DNA of 55,935 nt. It comes from Domibacillus epiphyticus (lineage in GTDB: Bacteria; Bacillota; Bacilli; Bacillales; Domibacillaceae). How positions within the stretch are numbered: the stretch's first letter is position 1; each line of letters begins with the position of its first letter. The position numbers and the translations under genes are program-made. The DNA lies in NCBI RefSeq assembly GCF_001975785.1, contig NZ_MSFI01000031.1, forward strand, positions 1 to 55,935. Direction: 5' to 3'. This document shows, in pieces, positions 1-8,854 of the stretch. Under the pieces are notes generated by a model. It did not search any database. It saw only the letters and a list, made by a program, of their open reading frames with translations, and was not told the origin of the DNA.

Positions 1-66
1 CGAATACCTGGCTTTTTTACTATATGGACTTTTTCAGTGCCCTCCGCAATGCACCGTCTCTTCTTT

Positions 67-879
67 TTATTGTTCCCGCCAAGGTGCCAATTTTTTCTCA
101 AAAATTTTTAATAATTCAGTCAATAAAACGGATAGCACCATCAATACGACGACATACGCTAAATATTCGGCCGTTTGGAACAGTTCTGAAGCATGTCTGA
201 TCGCATATCCGATTCCAATATTCCCAGCGAGCATTTCCGCGACCACTACAGCGATCAATGCCCGCCCTATTGCAAGTCGGATACCTGTAATGATAAATGG
301 AATCGCTGAAGGAAAAATGACTTCCTTAAACATTTGCCGTTCACTTGCTCCGTATGAGCGTGCTGCTTTAATTAACGATAATTCCGTCATTTTCACTCCG
401 GCCATCGTATTAATTAAAATTGGGAATATAGATAAAGCAAAAACCATCATGACTTTTGAAAGTGTTTCTAATCCAAACCATAATACAAACAACGGTGTTA
501 GCGCAATCATTGGCGTCGTATAGAGCGCAGTAACGAATGGATCAAAAGCAAGTTCAAGTTTTTTCCAATACCCCATCATTAATCCTATAGGAATCCCGAT
601 GAGTGCCATGGCAAAGCCAAACCCCACCTCCATTCCACTAACCGCCAAGTGTGTGAATACTTCTCCGTTTACGAAAAAATTCTTTGCTTCTATAAAAATT
701 CTGCTTGGCCAGCTGAACATAAACGGATCGATTAAGTTTAACCGTCCGCATGCCTCCCAAATAGTTAGAATGAGAACCAATGTGACTGACGGATAAGAAA
801 TACTTTGCGGGATCTTCCTTCCATTTTTTATAGTGGCAGAAGAAATTTTCATATTTCCAGATGCTTGTACTTTTTCCAT
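67..879 (-). CDS. NitT/TauT-family ABC transporter permease
   Basis: Inner-membrane subunit of an ABC importer of the SsuC/TauC/NrtB type, which forms the substrate channel. The 270-residue protein has a short hydrophilic N-terminus, a first membrane segment near residues 32-50, and further hydrophobic segments to the C-terminus. A cytoplasmic EAA-like loop (AARSYGASE, about residues 172-180) would contact the ATPase. Length is normal for the family. Its ATG overlaps the stop codon of the ATPase gene by one base (TAATG), so the two are probably translationally coupled. It is the last gene of a substrate-binding protein, ATPase, permease operon. The substrate cannot be read from sequence; sulfonates, nitrate, thiamin precursors and aromatic acids are all used in this family. 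The aromatic-acid genes nearby make an aromatic substrate plausible, but this is inference. Confidence 0.9.
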   Translation of the reverse strand: MEKVQASGNMKISSATIKNGRKIPQSISYPSVTLVLILTIWEACGRLNLIDPFMFSWPSRIFIEAKNFFVNGEVFTHLAVSGMEVGFGFAMALIGIPIGLMMGYWKKLELAFDPFVTALYTTPMIALTPLFVLWFGLETLSKVMMVFALSIFPILINTMAGVKMTELSLIKAARSYGASERQMFKEVIFPSAIPFIITGIRLAIGRALIAVVVAEMLAGNIGIGYAIRHASELFQTAEYLAYVVVLMVLSVLLTELLKIFEKKLAPWREQ

Positions 880-1694
880 TACGCTTCCCCTTTCCGGTAT
901 TGTCGTCTCACTTCTCCTTTAAGGTGATCCCATATCATTTGTTTATAATGCTGGTATTCTGGCAAAGCTTTCGTTTCCAATGTTCTTGGGTAAGGAATGT
1001 CAATTTTTACTTCTTCAACAATTTGTCCTGGCCGAACCGACATTAAGAAAATACGTGTTGATAAAAATACTGCTTCATCAATAGAGTGAGTAATAAAAAT
1101 CACCGTCTTTTTCTCATGAAGCATAATCTTTAAAACTTCCTCCTGCATGATTTCACGAGTTTGTTCATCTATAGCAGAAAACGGTTCGTCCATGAGCAAT
1201 ACTTTTGGTTCAACGGCAAACCCACGCGCAATTCCCACACGCTGCTTCATTCCTCCAGAAAGTTGATGAGGATATTTTTGTTCAAACCCGTCCAATCCCA
1301 CGAGCTTTATATAGTGCATCACCTTATCACGAATCTCTCTATCATGCTTTCCTGAAAGCCTCAATCCAAACGCGACATTTTGATAAACTGTTTGCCAAGG
1401 CATTAGAGCAAAATCTTGAAATACCATTGCTCGATCCCCATCCGGCCCATTAACTGGTGAACCATTTACATAAATACTCCCGGATGTCGGTTTAAGCAAA
1501 CCGTCCAGCGTATGAAGCAATGTACTTTTTCCACAGCCGCTAGGACCGATAATCGAAATAAATTCTCCTTCATGAATCTCTCCAGAAACATCTTTCAATG
1601 CATGAACTTGATTCGGCTGCCCTTCGTTATAAATGACATTGAGCGAATCAAATTGTAGAATTGGGGTTTTCGTTTTTACAATTGTTTCAGTCAT
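879..1694 (-). CDS. NitT/TauT-family ABC transporter ATP-binding protein
   Basis: Cytoplasmic ATPase that powers the importer with the adjacent permease and lipoprotein. Visible motifs are Walker A GPSGCGKST, signature LSGGMKQR, Walker B VLLMDEP and a switch histidine in ITHSIDEA. This is the SsuB/TauB class. I place the start at the ATG at 1694 (271 residues): an AGAGGTGAG ribosome binding site lies six bases upstream, and the in-frame GTG at 1703 is part of that site. It is the second gene of the three-gene operon; 39 bases separate it from the binding-protein gene. Nothing is unusual in the nucleotide-binding residues. Confidence 0.92.
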   Translation of the reverse strand: MTETIVKTKTPILQFDSLNVIYNEGQPNQVHALKDVSGEIHEGEFISIIGPSGCGKSTLLHTLDGLLKPTSGSIYVNGSPVNGPDGDRAMVFQDFALMPWQTVYQNVAFGLRLSGKHDREIRDKVMHYIKLVGLDGFEQKYPHQLSGGMKQRVGIARGFAVEPKVLLMDEPFSAIDEQTREIMQEEVLKIMLHEKKTVIFITHSIDEAVFLSTRIFLMSVRPGQIVEEVKIDIPYPRTLETKALPEYQHYKQMIWDHLKGEVRRQYRKGEA

Positions 1695-1733
1695 TGAACT
1701 CACCTCTCTCAGATTTAAGGGTCAAGCAGTTTC

Positions 1734-2759
1734 TTAATTGGAAGCTGTCAAATTCTCAATTAATTGATCTGTTGTCACATCACCTTTTAGCATGCCTGTT
1801 TCTTTCGTAGTATCGATTGCCCACTGTACACCGTCTATGTTGATTTCTCCCTTATCGGCCAATGATGGCAAGACAAAGTCAAAAGATACTTCAGCATCTG
1901 CTTGTTCCATTTGCAGTTCTTCCATAATCAGTTGAACCATTTCATCACGATTTTCCGGTTTTTTAGCGTATTCTGTGGCTTCAGCTATCGCCTTCATAAA
2001 TCCTTTTGCGGCTTCAGGCTGGCTTTTCAAAAATTCACCATTCGCCATCAGCATATTATGGTTATAGGTTTTTAACTCATCGCGCATTAAGGCTAATTTT
2101 TTCATGCCAGATGCATCTGCTTTTAAATCAGTCGGCTGACTTAATATCGTTAGCTTAGCCTGACCCGTAAGTAATGACTGTAAACGAGTAGAATTTTCTC
2201 CTGCTTCAATAATGCGAACGTCCTTATCAGGTTCTAAACCATTATTTTTTAACCACCAGCGTAATTGAATATCCGTTCCATTTCCGGTTCTATTGGTCGC
2301 GACCACTTCCCCTTTTAAATCCTCTGGTTTTTTAATATCCTGTGTACTATATATACTGTACATTGATTGGTAATCCAGCGTACCAATCATCTTTACATCT
2401 GCACCTTGCGCCACCCCTGTGATGACAGATTCAGGCAAACTCGAGATGATTTGAAAATCATTCGTCTGTAAGCCCCGCAGTGCGGTTACGCCTCCTTGAA
2501 CTTTGGAAAATGAAACATCCAGATTTTGTTTCTGAAAAAGTCCCTTTTTATCAGCTACAAATAACGGAAGATAGCTAGCGTTTGATGATGGAAGGCCCAT
2601 TTTAATGGCCGTCATCCCTTTACTCTCTCCGGAAGCTTCTTTCACTTCATTTTCTGGCTTCGCGTTATTCGCTCCGCTGCAACCGCTTATCAATAATAAA
2701 AAGAGAAGAAAAAAAGCAGCTGCACTTGAAATAATTCTTTTCTTTAAATGATTCTTCAT
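1734..2759 (-). CDS. NitT/TauT-type ABC transporter substrate-binding lipoprotein
   Basis: Extracellular solute-binding lipoprotein of the NMT1/SsuA type, 341 residues. The N-terminus is a lipoprotein signal: KKR, a hydrophobic stretch, then lipobox LISGC with the acylated cysteine near residue 27. The mature part begins with the family pattern of a short strand followed by LPLFVADKKGLFQKQNLDV. A GGGAGGGG ribosome binding site lies seven bases before the ATG. It is the first gene of the importer operon. A 490-base upstream intergenic region separates it from the IclR gene and should hold the promoter. The ligand is unknown. Confidence 0.9.
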   Translation of the reverse strand: MKNHLKKRIISSAAAFFLLFLLLISGCSGANNAKPENEVKEASGESKGMTAIKMGLPSSNASYLPLFVADKKGLFQKQNLDVSFSKVQGGVTALRGLQTNDFQIISSLPESVITGVAQGADVKMIGTLDYQSMYSIYSTQDIKKPEDLKGEVVATNRTGNGTDIQLRWWLKNNGLEPDKDVRIIEAGENSTRLQSLLTGQAKLTILSQPTDLKADASGMKKLALMRDELKTYNHNMLMANGEFLKSQPEAAKGFMKAIAEATEYAKKPENRDEMVQLIMEELQMEQADAEVSFDFVLPSLADKGEINIDGVQWAIDTTKETGMLKGDVTTDQLIENLTASN

Positions 2760-3253
2760 AAACCTATCCCCTCCCGATCCTCTTTTCTTTATGATTCAAA
2801 TTACTTATTAAAAAGACACTTACATTCCAGAGATTAAGTAACCGCTTACAGTTTTGCATGACTTTCAATCTTGATTCTTTTACGACTGCGTAATTCAAAA
2901 ATTTTCATTATTGCATTTTAATGTATCACAATTAGTTGAAATGAGAAGAACTGTATTCCTTTATAAGCAATACTAAAAAAAACAAGACAGAAATGAGTCA
3001 TAAGTTACATCTGCACTGAATTAAATTTCGTTAAAAAAGAATATTTTAATGAAACTTTTTAATCATATTGCCGCTCCCCCTTTGTAATAGAATGATCAAA
3101 TTTGTTTTTTTATTTTCTCACATACAATGGGGATAAAAATATCCCCGTTCTTTCATGCAGAACGATAATATAAGTTTTCATTAAACAGGAAAATAAACTC
3201 AAAAAAGCCTGCAGACAAAATTGTCTACAGGAAGAATGAAGAGGCCACTTAAA
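2760..3253. other. intergenic region with palindrome and IclR terminator
   Basis: No convincing ORF is present in this AT-rich stretch. It contains the probable promoter of the ABC operon, a perfect hairpin GGGGATA-aaaa-TATCCCC at 3129-3146 without a following T-run (operator or structured RNA rather than terminator), and at 3208-3231 the terminator of the IclR gene. Confidence 0.5.
3201..3231 (-). terminator. Rho-independent terminator of the IclR gene
   Basis: Inverted repeat CCTGCAGACA-aaat-TGTCTACAGG (one G-U pair) at 3208-3231. On the minus strand it is followed by six Ts (3201-3206). It sits 23 bases after the stop of the IclR gene. Confidence 0.75.
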
Positions 3254-4021
3254 TTAATACCCCATTCCTAACCGCTCTGTAATTAATCGGCTGCAATTTC
3301 TCATCTCTCTTACATATTGCTGTACCTGGTCAGGTTTAAAATGAAACTTCGAACCCGTTACACTAATTGCTGCGATCATTTTTCCTAAATCATTATGTAC
3401 CGGTACAGCGGCAGAAGAAATCCCTTCTCTAAGTTCTTCTCTTGTAATGGCATATCCTTTTTGCTGGATTTCAAGTATTTGATTTTTTAATTGGAGTGGA
3501 GAGGTAATGGTTTTGTCTGTATATGCAGGTAAGCTGCCTTCCAAAACCCGATTAATTTCTTGTTCATTTTGATTTGCTAACAGCATTTTCCCTATTGCCG
3601 TACAATGACTTGGCGCCCTGTCACCAATTTTTGAAACGGTTCCATTGTCATCATCATGAACTCGCTTACACAAATACACAATTCCGCCATTATCATAAAC
3701 AGCAAGCCTTGCCACTTTCCGAAGTGTAGATGAAAGCTTTTCTAATATAGGAAGGGCTACACGTCTTAGTTCCATTGAATGGTATACGGTAAATCCTAAC
3801 TCAAATGCTGCAATGCCTAAATGATATTTTTGTGTCTCCTTATTTTGCTCAACTAAATTAGACTCGTTCAATGTTTTCATGAGGCGGTAAACCGTACTTT
3901 TTGCCAAGCCCAAACGAACACTCAGCTCGCTGATCCCTAATTCAGGCTCTGATAACGAGAATGTTTGTAAAATGCGAATTGCATTATGAACGGAAGACAA
4001 GACCTCAACTTTCTGTGACAT
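3254..4021 (-). CDS. IclR-family transcriptional regulator (first of two)
   Basis: 255-residue regulator. An N-terminal winged helix (about residues 8-75, with SELSVRLGLAKSTVYRLMKTL as the helix-turn-helix) is followed by an IclR effector domain (about 90-250) containing the typical GISSAAVPVHN segment. IclR proteins commonly control aromatic-acid catabolism and bind a small-molecule effector in the C-terminal domain. The ATG has a GGGGGG stretch five bases upstream. The gene is divergent from the ferredoxin gene; an inverted repeat TCTGAA-ataa-like-TTCAGA at 4054-4071 just upstream may be an autoregulatory site. The target genes are probably the ABC operon or other genes of the island (inference). 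Confidence 0.9.
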   Translation of the reverse strand: MSQKVEVLSSVHNAIRILQTFSLSEPELGISELSVRLGLAKSTVYRLMKTLNESNLVEQNKETQKYHLGIAAFELGFTVYHSMELRRVALPILEKLSSTLRKVARLAVYDNGGIVYLCKRVHDDDNGTVSKIGDRAPSHCTAIGKMLLANQNEQEINRVLEGSLPAYTDKTITSPLQLKNQILEIQQKGYAITREELREGISSAAVPVHNDLGKMIAAISVTGSKFHFKPDQVQQYVREMRNCSRLITERLGMGY

Positions 4022-4233
4022 AAAACCCCCCCTGTAAAATTAAAATTTTTATTTCTGAAATATAATTCAGATTATACTAATAATTCAAATTTAACAGAAA
4101 AAAATAATTGATTCAATATAGCGCTGGGTTCATTTCGCAAAAACAAAGATCAGCTCATTATTTGATACGTCATTTCATATAAAAGAACATGCAGGTTGTA
4201 TAGCGTACACGTCTATTTACAATGAACCTATAA

Positions 4234-4503
<270 letters not shown>

Positions 4504-4530
4504 ACCCATCATAGACCTAACTGACATACA

Positions 4531-4580
4531 AAACGAAAGGACCATCACAACCAAATGTGGTTATTGGTCCTTTCGTTTTT
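4531..4580. terminator. bidirectional terminator between ferredoxin and MFS genes
   Basis: Inverted repeat AACGAAAGGACCA (4532-4544) with TGGTCCTTTCGTT (4565-4577), followed by Ts on the plus strand and by a shorter T-stretch on the minus strand. It serves the ferredoxin gene and, overlapping its end, the convergent MFS gene. Confidence 0.85.
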
Positions 4581-5827
4581 TAATGAATCTCGTTTGTTTT
4601 TTTCGGGGTACTATCGTTTATTTCTTTTTCTAAAGCGGGCAGCTCCTCTGAATGCTGCCCTTGACTTCCTGTCGCGTGTACCGATTCCGCTTCCATCTTT
4701 CTCATACGGGTAAAATATGCTCCCAAGAGGAGAACGATTCCACTTGACCAGAAAATAGCCGAGACACCTGCAGCCCTTCCCACGGCACCAAAGAAAAAGG
4801 GGGAAACAAATTGAGAAAAACGATTAAAGGTGAGCCGCATTCCCAATACTTCACCCTGCTTGTCCAAAGGGCTTACGTTCATCGCATAGGTGAGACTAAG
4901 CGGCTGGCCGAGCCCTAGACCGATACCCAAAAATAAAGCGATTATGCCAAAAACTATGGGTATCGAGGTTAATTGAATACAGATAAAAGAAATTCCACTG
5001 ATCACTAAAGTCGCGGTTAAAATCTCACCCCTTCCAAACATTTGAACAAGACGAAACTGAATGATCCTAACGACAATAGAGGAAGCCGCCACCAGAGATA
5101 AAACAAGTCCAATATCGCTCGCATTCATGCCTGCCTGCGTGCCTAAAATAGGGAAATATGCGACAAATAAGTCTTTTGAGTATAAAACTAGCCCACTGAT
5201 GATAAGCGCCTTGCGAAGATTCGAGTGTTTTAACATATTCCATGAAGATGATGTATCCATCCTTTTTTTCATCTGTGAAGCAGCTGCACTTTTCCAAAAA
5301 TCTTTTGGTACTATCATACAGCTGAGCAATGGAAATAAGACACAGATTGCGGCCATCGCAAAAGTAAAGCGAAAACCCATATATTCGTAGCCAAACCCGC
5401 TTGCCATGGGGCCAATCAATTCTCCTATTGACCCGGTAAGGCTAAACATCGTAATTAAATTGTCCCGGTTCCCCGGTAAGTTTCCGACCGTTTTTTGCAA
5501 GGAAACAAGGACACAAATTTGACAAAACCCCATTAATAATTGAGAAAAAAAGAGTGTCCAAACAAAAGGGAACAGCATTGGACCTACAATAGACACCAGC
5601 ATGCCTATACTTCCAAGAAGACACATATGTCTAGCCCCATAAACATCAAGCCATTTTCCAGCCTTTACCGCTAAAAGCATTGGGAAAAATGCATAAGCAG
5701 ATACTAAAAAACCAATCGTCGCTACTGATGCTCCTTGAGAATCAGCAAATAAAGAGACGATTGGCCGTGTACCCTGTACAGCGATTGAATACAGTGTTTG
5801 AATGACTAAAAAGTAAGTAAGAACCAC
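4580..5827 (-). CDS. major facilitator superfamily transporter
   Basis: Integral membrane carrier, 415 residues with about twelve hydrophobic segments and a hydrophilic C-terminal tail of about 45 residues. The loop after the second segment carries MFS motif A in the form GKWLDVYGARHM. The start is GTG at 5827, five bases after GGAG within AGGAGGAAGGAG. It lies between the ferredoxin gene and the Gfo/Idh/MocA dehydrogenase gene, transcribed in the same direction as the latter but separated by a perfect inverted repeat at 5871-5895. It may import an aromatic acid or export an intermediate; the substrate cannot be deduced. Confidence 0.85.
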   Translation of the reverse strand: MVLTYFLVIQTLYSIAVQGTRPIVSLFADSQGASVATIGFLVSAYAFFPMLLAVKAGKWLDVYGARHMCLLGSIGMLVSIVGPMLFPFVWTLFFSQLLMGFCQICVLVSLQKTVGNLPGNRDNLITMFSLTGSIGELIGPMASGFGYEYMGFRFTFAMAAICVLFPLLSCMIVPKDFWKSAAASQMKKRMDTSSSWNMLKHSNLRKALIISGLVLYSKDLFVAYFPILGTQAGMNASDIGLVLSLVAASSIVVRIIQFRLVQMFGRGEILTATLVISGISFICIQLTSIPIVFGIIALFLGIGLGLGQPLSLTYAMNVSPLDKQGEVLGMRLTFNRFSQFVSPFFFGAVGRAAGVSAIFWSSGIVLLLGAYFTRMRKMEAESVHATGSQGQHSEELPALEKEINDSTPKKTNEIH

Positions 5828-5870
5828 TTAAACTCCTTCCTCCTAAATGAACAAGGATAAAAGATTACAA

Positions 5871-5895
5871 GCTTCAATACCAACTGTATTGAAGC
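5871..5895. promoter_or_regulatory. perfect inverted repeat between dehydrogenase and MFS genes
   Basis: GCTTCAATAC-caact-GTATTGAAGC, ten-base arms with a five-base centre. It lies 38 bases after the dehydrogenase stop and 44 bases before the MFS start. The T-run on the minus strand is weak, so it could be a poor terminator of the dehydrogenase gene or an operator of the MFS gene. Confidence 0.5.
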
Positions 5896-5932
5896 CCGTT
5901 ACTTTCATTTATTATTTTTATCGTAAAAAACA

Positions 5933-7147
5933 CTATTTGGATACTCTGCGCAAAGATGGATCGGCAGCAACTTGATGAGACAAATATATTTCTTTTCGCT
6001 CCCTTGCTGATTCAAGGACAGCCTGGCATACTTCTAAATTTGCTTTTCCCCATCTTCCATCATGTACAGGAGGCTTGCCAAGAACAACGGCATCATAAAG
6101 TTCAGCTATCATGACATCTCGACCCGTCACATTTGGAAGCTGAATTTCATATTTTTCATCTTCACCATAAACAAATAATCCATTGGGCGATTGACGAATA
6201 TCTCCACGCTCACAGCTCACAACCGTCAAGCCAAAAAATGGCTGATGATGTTTTTCTTCAAAGTAGTTTTTTGATTGATTTCCACCATACCCTTTTTGAC
6301 TTTTTAATGTCCTTTCCTCATCACTGTTTTTTAATTTCTGAATTGCTTTTCTTGAAGCCGCGTATCCTTTTGGTTTTATGGAAGGACCTCCTTCGCCGAT
6401 CCCAAACGTAAGCTCAGTAGTAAGAAAATGATCGTAACCATTGTATACAGCTGTCGCTGCAGTCCCGTCTTCAAACTCCAAAAAAGCTGCATGTGCTCCT
6501 TCCGTCGGGCGCAATTCATCCCACCGGCCTGTCATGGCTCGAACACTTCTGAGCATGCCGCCGCCAATATACCGAATAATATCAAACTGATGGGAGCCTT
6601 GACGATACGTGACTCCACCGCCCAATAAAGTGTCAAGTTCTTCCGGCGTTCTTGGGCGATACATCCAATCATTAAAATACCAGTTGTTGATCATGCGTAC
6701 TTTTCCGAGCGTTTCTTCCTCAATCATTTCTCTCATTTTTCGAATAGGAGGTTCAAAACTAAACGAATGGCCAACAATCAAATGTATCCCCGCACGTTCA
6801 GCAGCGTGAATTAGCAAGTCTGCTTCCTCAACTGACACCGCTAATGGTTTTTCAACAATGATATGTTTCTTAAAATGAGTGGCAATTTGCACATGCTCAA
6901 CATGTAATTCGGTGGGGCTGGCAATGTAAACAGCATCTACCTGTTCACTCCGGCATAAGTCTTCTACACTCAAATGGTAGTCTGCATTATAATCATGTGC
7001 AAACTTCTCCAGCCTCTCTTTATTTCTTCCACTTGCAGCTGTCACGATTACATTCTCATGTTTAGCGATGCTTGGCAGCAACGCACTCCCCGCGTTGCCA
7101 AGACCGATAATCCCTATTCTCAATTGAAGAGAATTATAATTCATCAT
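5933..7147 (-). CDS. Gfo/Idh/MocA-family dehydrogenase, Pht4-like candidate
   Basis: NAD(P)-dependent oxidoreductase, 404 residues. The N-terminal Rossmann fold shows GIIGLGNAGSA (about residues 13-23) and the family motif EKPLAV with its lysine near residue 99; a GFO_IDH_MocA C-terminal domain follows. Most family members oxidise sugars, but cis-4,5-dihydrodiol phthalate dehydrogenase (Pht4) belongs here, and the neighbours supply an oxygenase and a decarboxylase of the same pathway. That assignment is context-based. The ATG follows AAGGAGTGAA. A copy of a motif shared with the aldolase promoter lies 42 bases upstream. The 404-residue length is somewhat long for the family. Confidence 0.8.
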   Translation of the reverse strand: MMNYNSLQLRIGIIGLGNAGSALLPSIAKHENVIVTAASGRNKERLEKFAHDYNADYHLSVEDLCRSEQVDAVYIASPTELHVEHVQIATHFKKHIIVEKPLAVSVEEADLLIHAAERAGIHLIVGHSFSFEPPIRKMREMIEEETLGKVRMINNWYFNDWMYRPRTPEELDTLLGGGVTYRQGSHQFDIIRYIGGGMLRSVRAMTGRWDELRPTEGAHAAFLEFEDGTAATAVYNGYDHFLTTELTFGIGEGGPSIKPKGYAASRKAIQKLKNSDEERTLKSQKGYGGNQSKNYFEEKHHQPFFGLTVVSCERGDIRQSPNGLFVYGEDEKYEIQLPNVTGRDVMIAELYDAVVLGKPPVHDGRWGKANLEVCQAVLESARERKEIYLSHQVAADPSLRRVSK

Positions 7148-7184
7148 TTCACTCCTTATTCAACAGGTTTTATTTTTATTTATT

Positions 7185-7204
7185 TCATGATACGGAATGC
7201 ATTT
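7185..7204 (-). promoter_or_regulatory. putative IclR-type operator upstream of the dehydrogenase
   Basis: TCATGATACGGAATGCAT at 7185-7202 differs by one base from TCACGATACGGAATGCAT at 13947-13964. The core GGAATGCATTTC is a near-palindrome resembling the IclR box TGGAAATNATTTCCA. Both copies lie about 41 bases before a start codon on the same strand. Confidence 0.5.
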
Positions 7205-7332
7205 CATTTTTGTTTTAAGAAATTATAGCACCTTTGCTTTTTATTTTCAATATCATTATTTAAATATTCTGAATAAAATGAAAGCACACAAGCCAAAGTA
7301 GCGTTTAGTGTGCTTGCTTTACAAAAATTATT

Positions 7333-8127
7333 TTACAACCTTTTCAGCATAGGGTAGTGACTGTTAACGTCGCTGTTTCCCATCGCTTCCGATATTTTAT
7401 ATGCCGTAAACATGACTGAATGGATAATAAAAGGCCGTCTCTCTTCTGATAAACGATGGATCGGTCCAGCTGCTGTCACACCGCCTATTAACTTCCCAAT
7501 ATGATTAAAGATAGGGGAGGCAATGGCAAATGAGCCTTTTAGACGATCATCAATAGCAAGGACATACCCTTGGCTGCGGATGACATCAAGCTCTTTTTCC
7601 AAAACCCCGATCTCCACCGGCAGCTGATGAAGCTTGTTCGCATCTTCTAAAATTCGACAACGTTCAGTTTCTTCCAAATGAGCAAGAAGAATTTTCCCCG
7701 AAGCGCCTACCCATAAAGCATTACGCTGCCCTACTTTCACAATATTACGAATTTGTTCGGAACTTTCTACCATTTCAATACAAACTCTTTGCCCTGATTC
7801 GATAATATTAAGATCAACTGTTTCTGATAATTCGTCACACAGCTTTTTCATAAATGGCAAGGCAGTATCTCTAAGTGACATATTTCCCGCCACCACTGCT
7901 CCTAAATTAAATAATTTGAATCCAAGACTGTACTTTTGCGTTACATCATCCTGCTTAATGTACCCGCATCGTGCCAGTGTTGCCAATAGACGATAAATCG
8001 TACTTTTTGAAAGATTCGTTTGGGCTGCCAATTCCCCTAATGTCTGTTGAGGCTTTTCTAAAGTAAAGCACTCCATAATCCTTAACGCTCTTTCCACTGA
8101 TTGTACTGTTTGCGTTGAATCTTTCAT
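7333..8127 (-). CDS. IclR-family transcriptional regulator (second of two)
   Basis: 264-residue regulator with an N-terminal winged helix (LGELAAQTNLSKSTIYRLLATL) and a C-terminal IclR effector domain with the typical GSFAIASPIFN segment. I choose the ATG at 8127, which has AGGGGG five bases upstream; the in-frame TTG at 8130 sits too close to that site. It lies between the dehydrogenase gene and the tctB end, all on the minus strand. A TGGAATATGTTTTCA sequence at 8174-8188 just upstream partly matches the IclR box and could be autoregulatory. It is the best candidate for binding the shared operator upstream of the dehydrogenase and aldolase genes. Confidence 0.9.
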   Translation of the reverse strand: MKDSTQTVQSVERALRIMECFTLEKPQQTLGELAAQTNLSKSTIYRLLATLARCGYIKQDDVTQKYSLGFKLFNLGAVVAGNMSLRDTALPFMKKLCDELSETVDLNIIESGQRVCIEMVESSEQIRNIVKVGQRNALWVGASGKILLAHLEETERCRILEDANKLHQLPVEIGVLEKELDVIRSQGYVLAIDDRLKGSFAIASPIFNHIGKLIGGVTAAGPIHRLSEERRPFIIHSVMFTAYKISEAMGNSDVNSHYPMLKRL

Positions 8128-8368
8128 CAATGCCCCCTGATCTTAGCCCTTATCCTTCATTTCCAATACATCTTGGAATATGTTTTCAATTTCTGCATTT
8201 GGATATTTAATATCAGACTTTTTGTTACATTGTATCTTACCATGTGTAAACGCTTTTTCAAAGTCCTCTTCACTCCTGACTGCCATTAAAAAATGATCCC
8301 GATAGAAAACGAGATCAATTGGTTTCCTTCAAAATTAGTTTTTTAAATCAATTAGCCTCCCGCTTTCA

Positions 8369-8854
8369 TTACAGAAAATAGTAGATTTCAAACCCTACAA
8401 CAAACGTTAAGTAAATAAATAACGTCACTCCAGCAGAGTATAAAACGGTCATCTTCCAGCTTTCCCCTGAAATCCATTTTAAATAAAGGAACATAGAAAT
8501 GAGAATTCCCCAAATCATGCTTGTGACATAGACCAGAGAGATAAACAAGATCATCCAGCCGATAAATAGGTACCTCTTTTTAACGATCTCTTTTTCCTCT
8601 CTTTCATCTTCTACACGAGCTACCGTATCATTTTGTAAAATCTGTTCTTTTTTCTCTTTCTTCTTTAATCTTTCCTTAATTCCCGGAAACAAATCATATA
8701 CCATTTGCCAACCAGAAAATAAGACTAAACAAATACTCATAATTTTTGGAATTAGAGCGATATCATTTCTCAATTCAAGCGTAGCGCTAAATATGAGAAG
8801 GCCAAATAGAAAAATCGCTATGGAGAATACATTCTTCTCATTTATTCGAGTCAT
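8369..8854 (-). CDS. tctB: tripartite tricarboxylate transporter, TctB small membrane subunit
   Basis: Small four-segment membrane protein, 161 residues, with a central charged loop (about residues 63-95, rich in Lys and Glu) between the second and third hydrophobic segments, as in TctB. It forms the permease with TctA. Its ATG overlaps the TctA stop by four bases (ATGA), so translation is coupled. It is the third gene of the tctC-tctA-tctB operon. Primary sequence conservation in TctB is low, and the call rests on position, size and topology. Confidence 0.85.
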   Translation of the reverse strand: MTRINEKNVFSIAIFLFGLLIFSATLELRNDIALIPKIMSICLVLFSGWQMVYDLFPGIKERLKKKEKKEQILQNDTVARVEDEREEKEIVKKRYLFIGWMILFISLVYVTSMIWGILISMFLYLKWISGESWKMTVLYSAGVTLFIYLTFVVGFEIYYFL

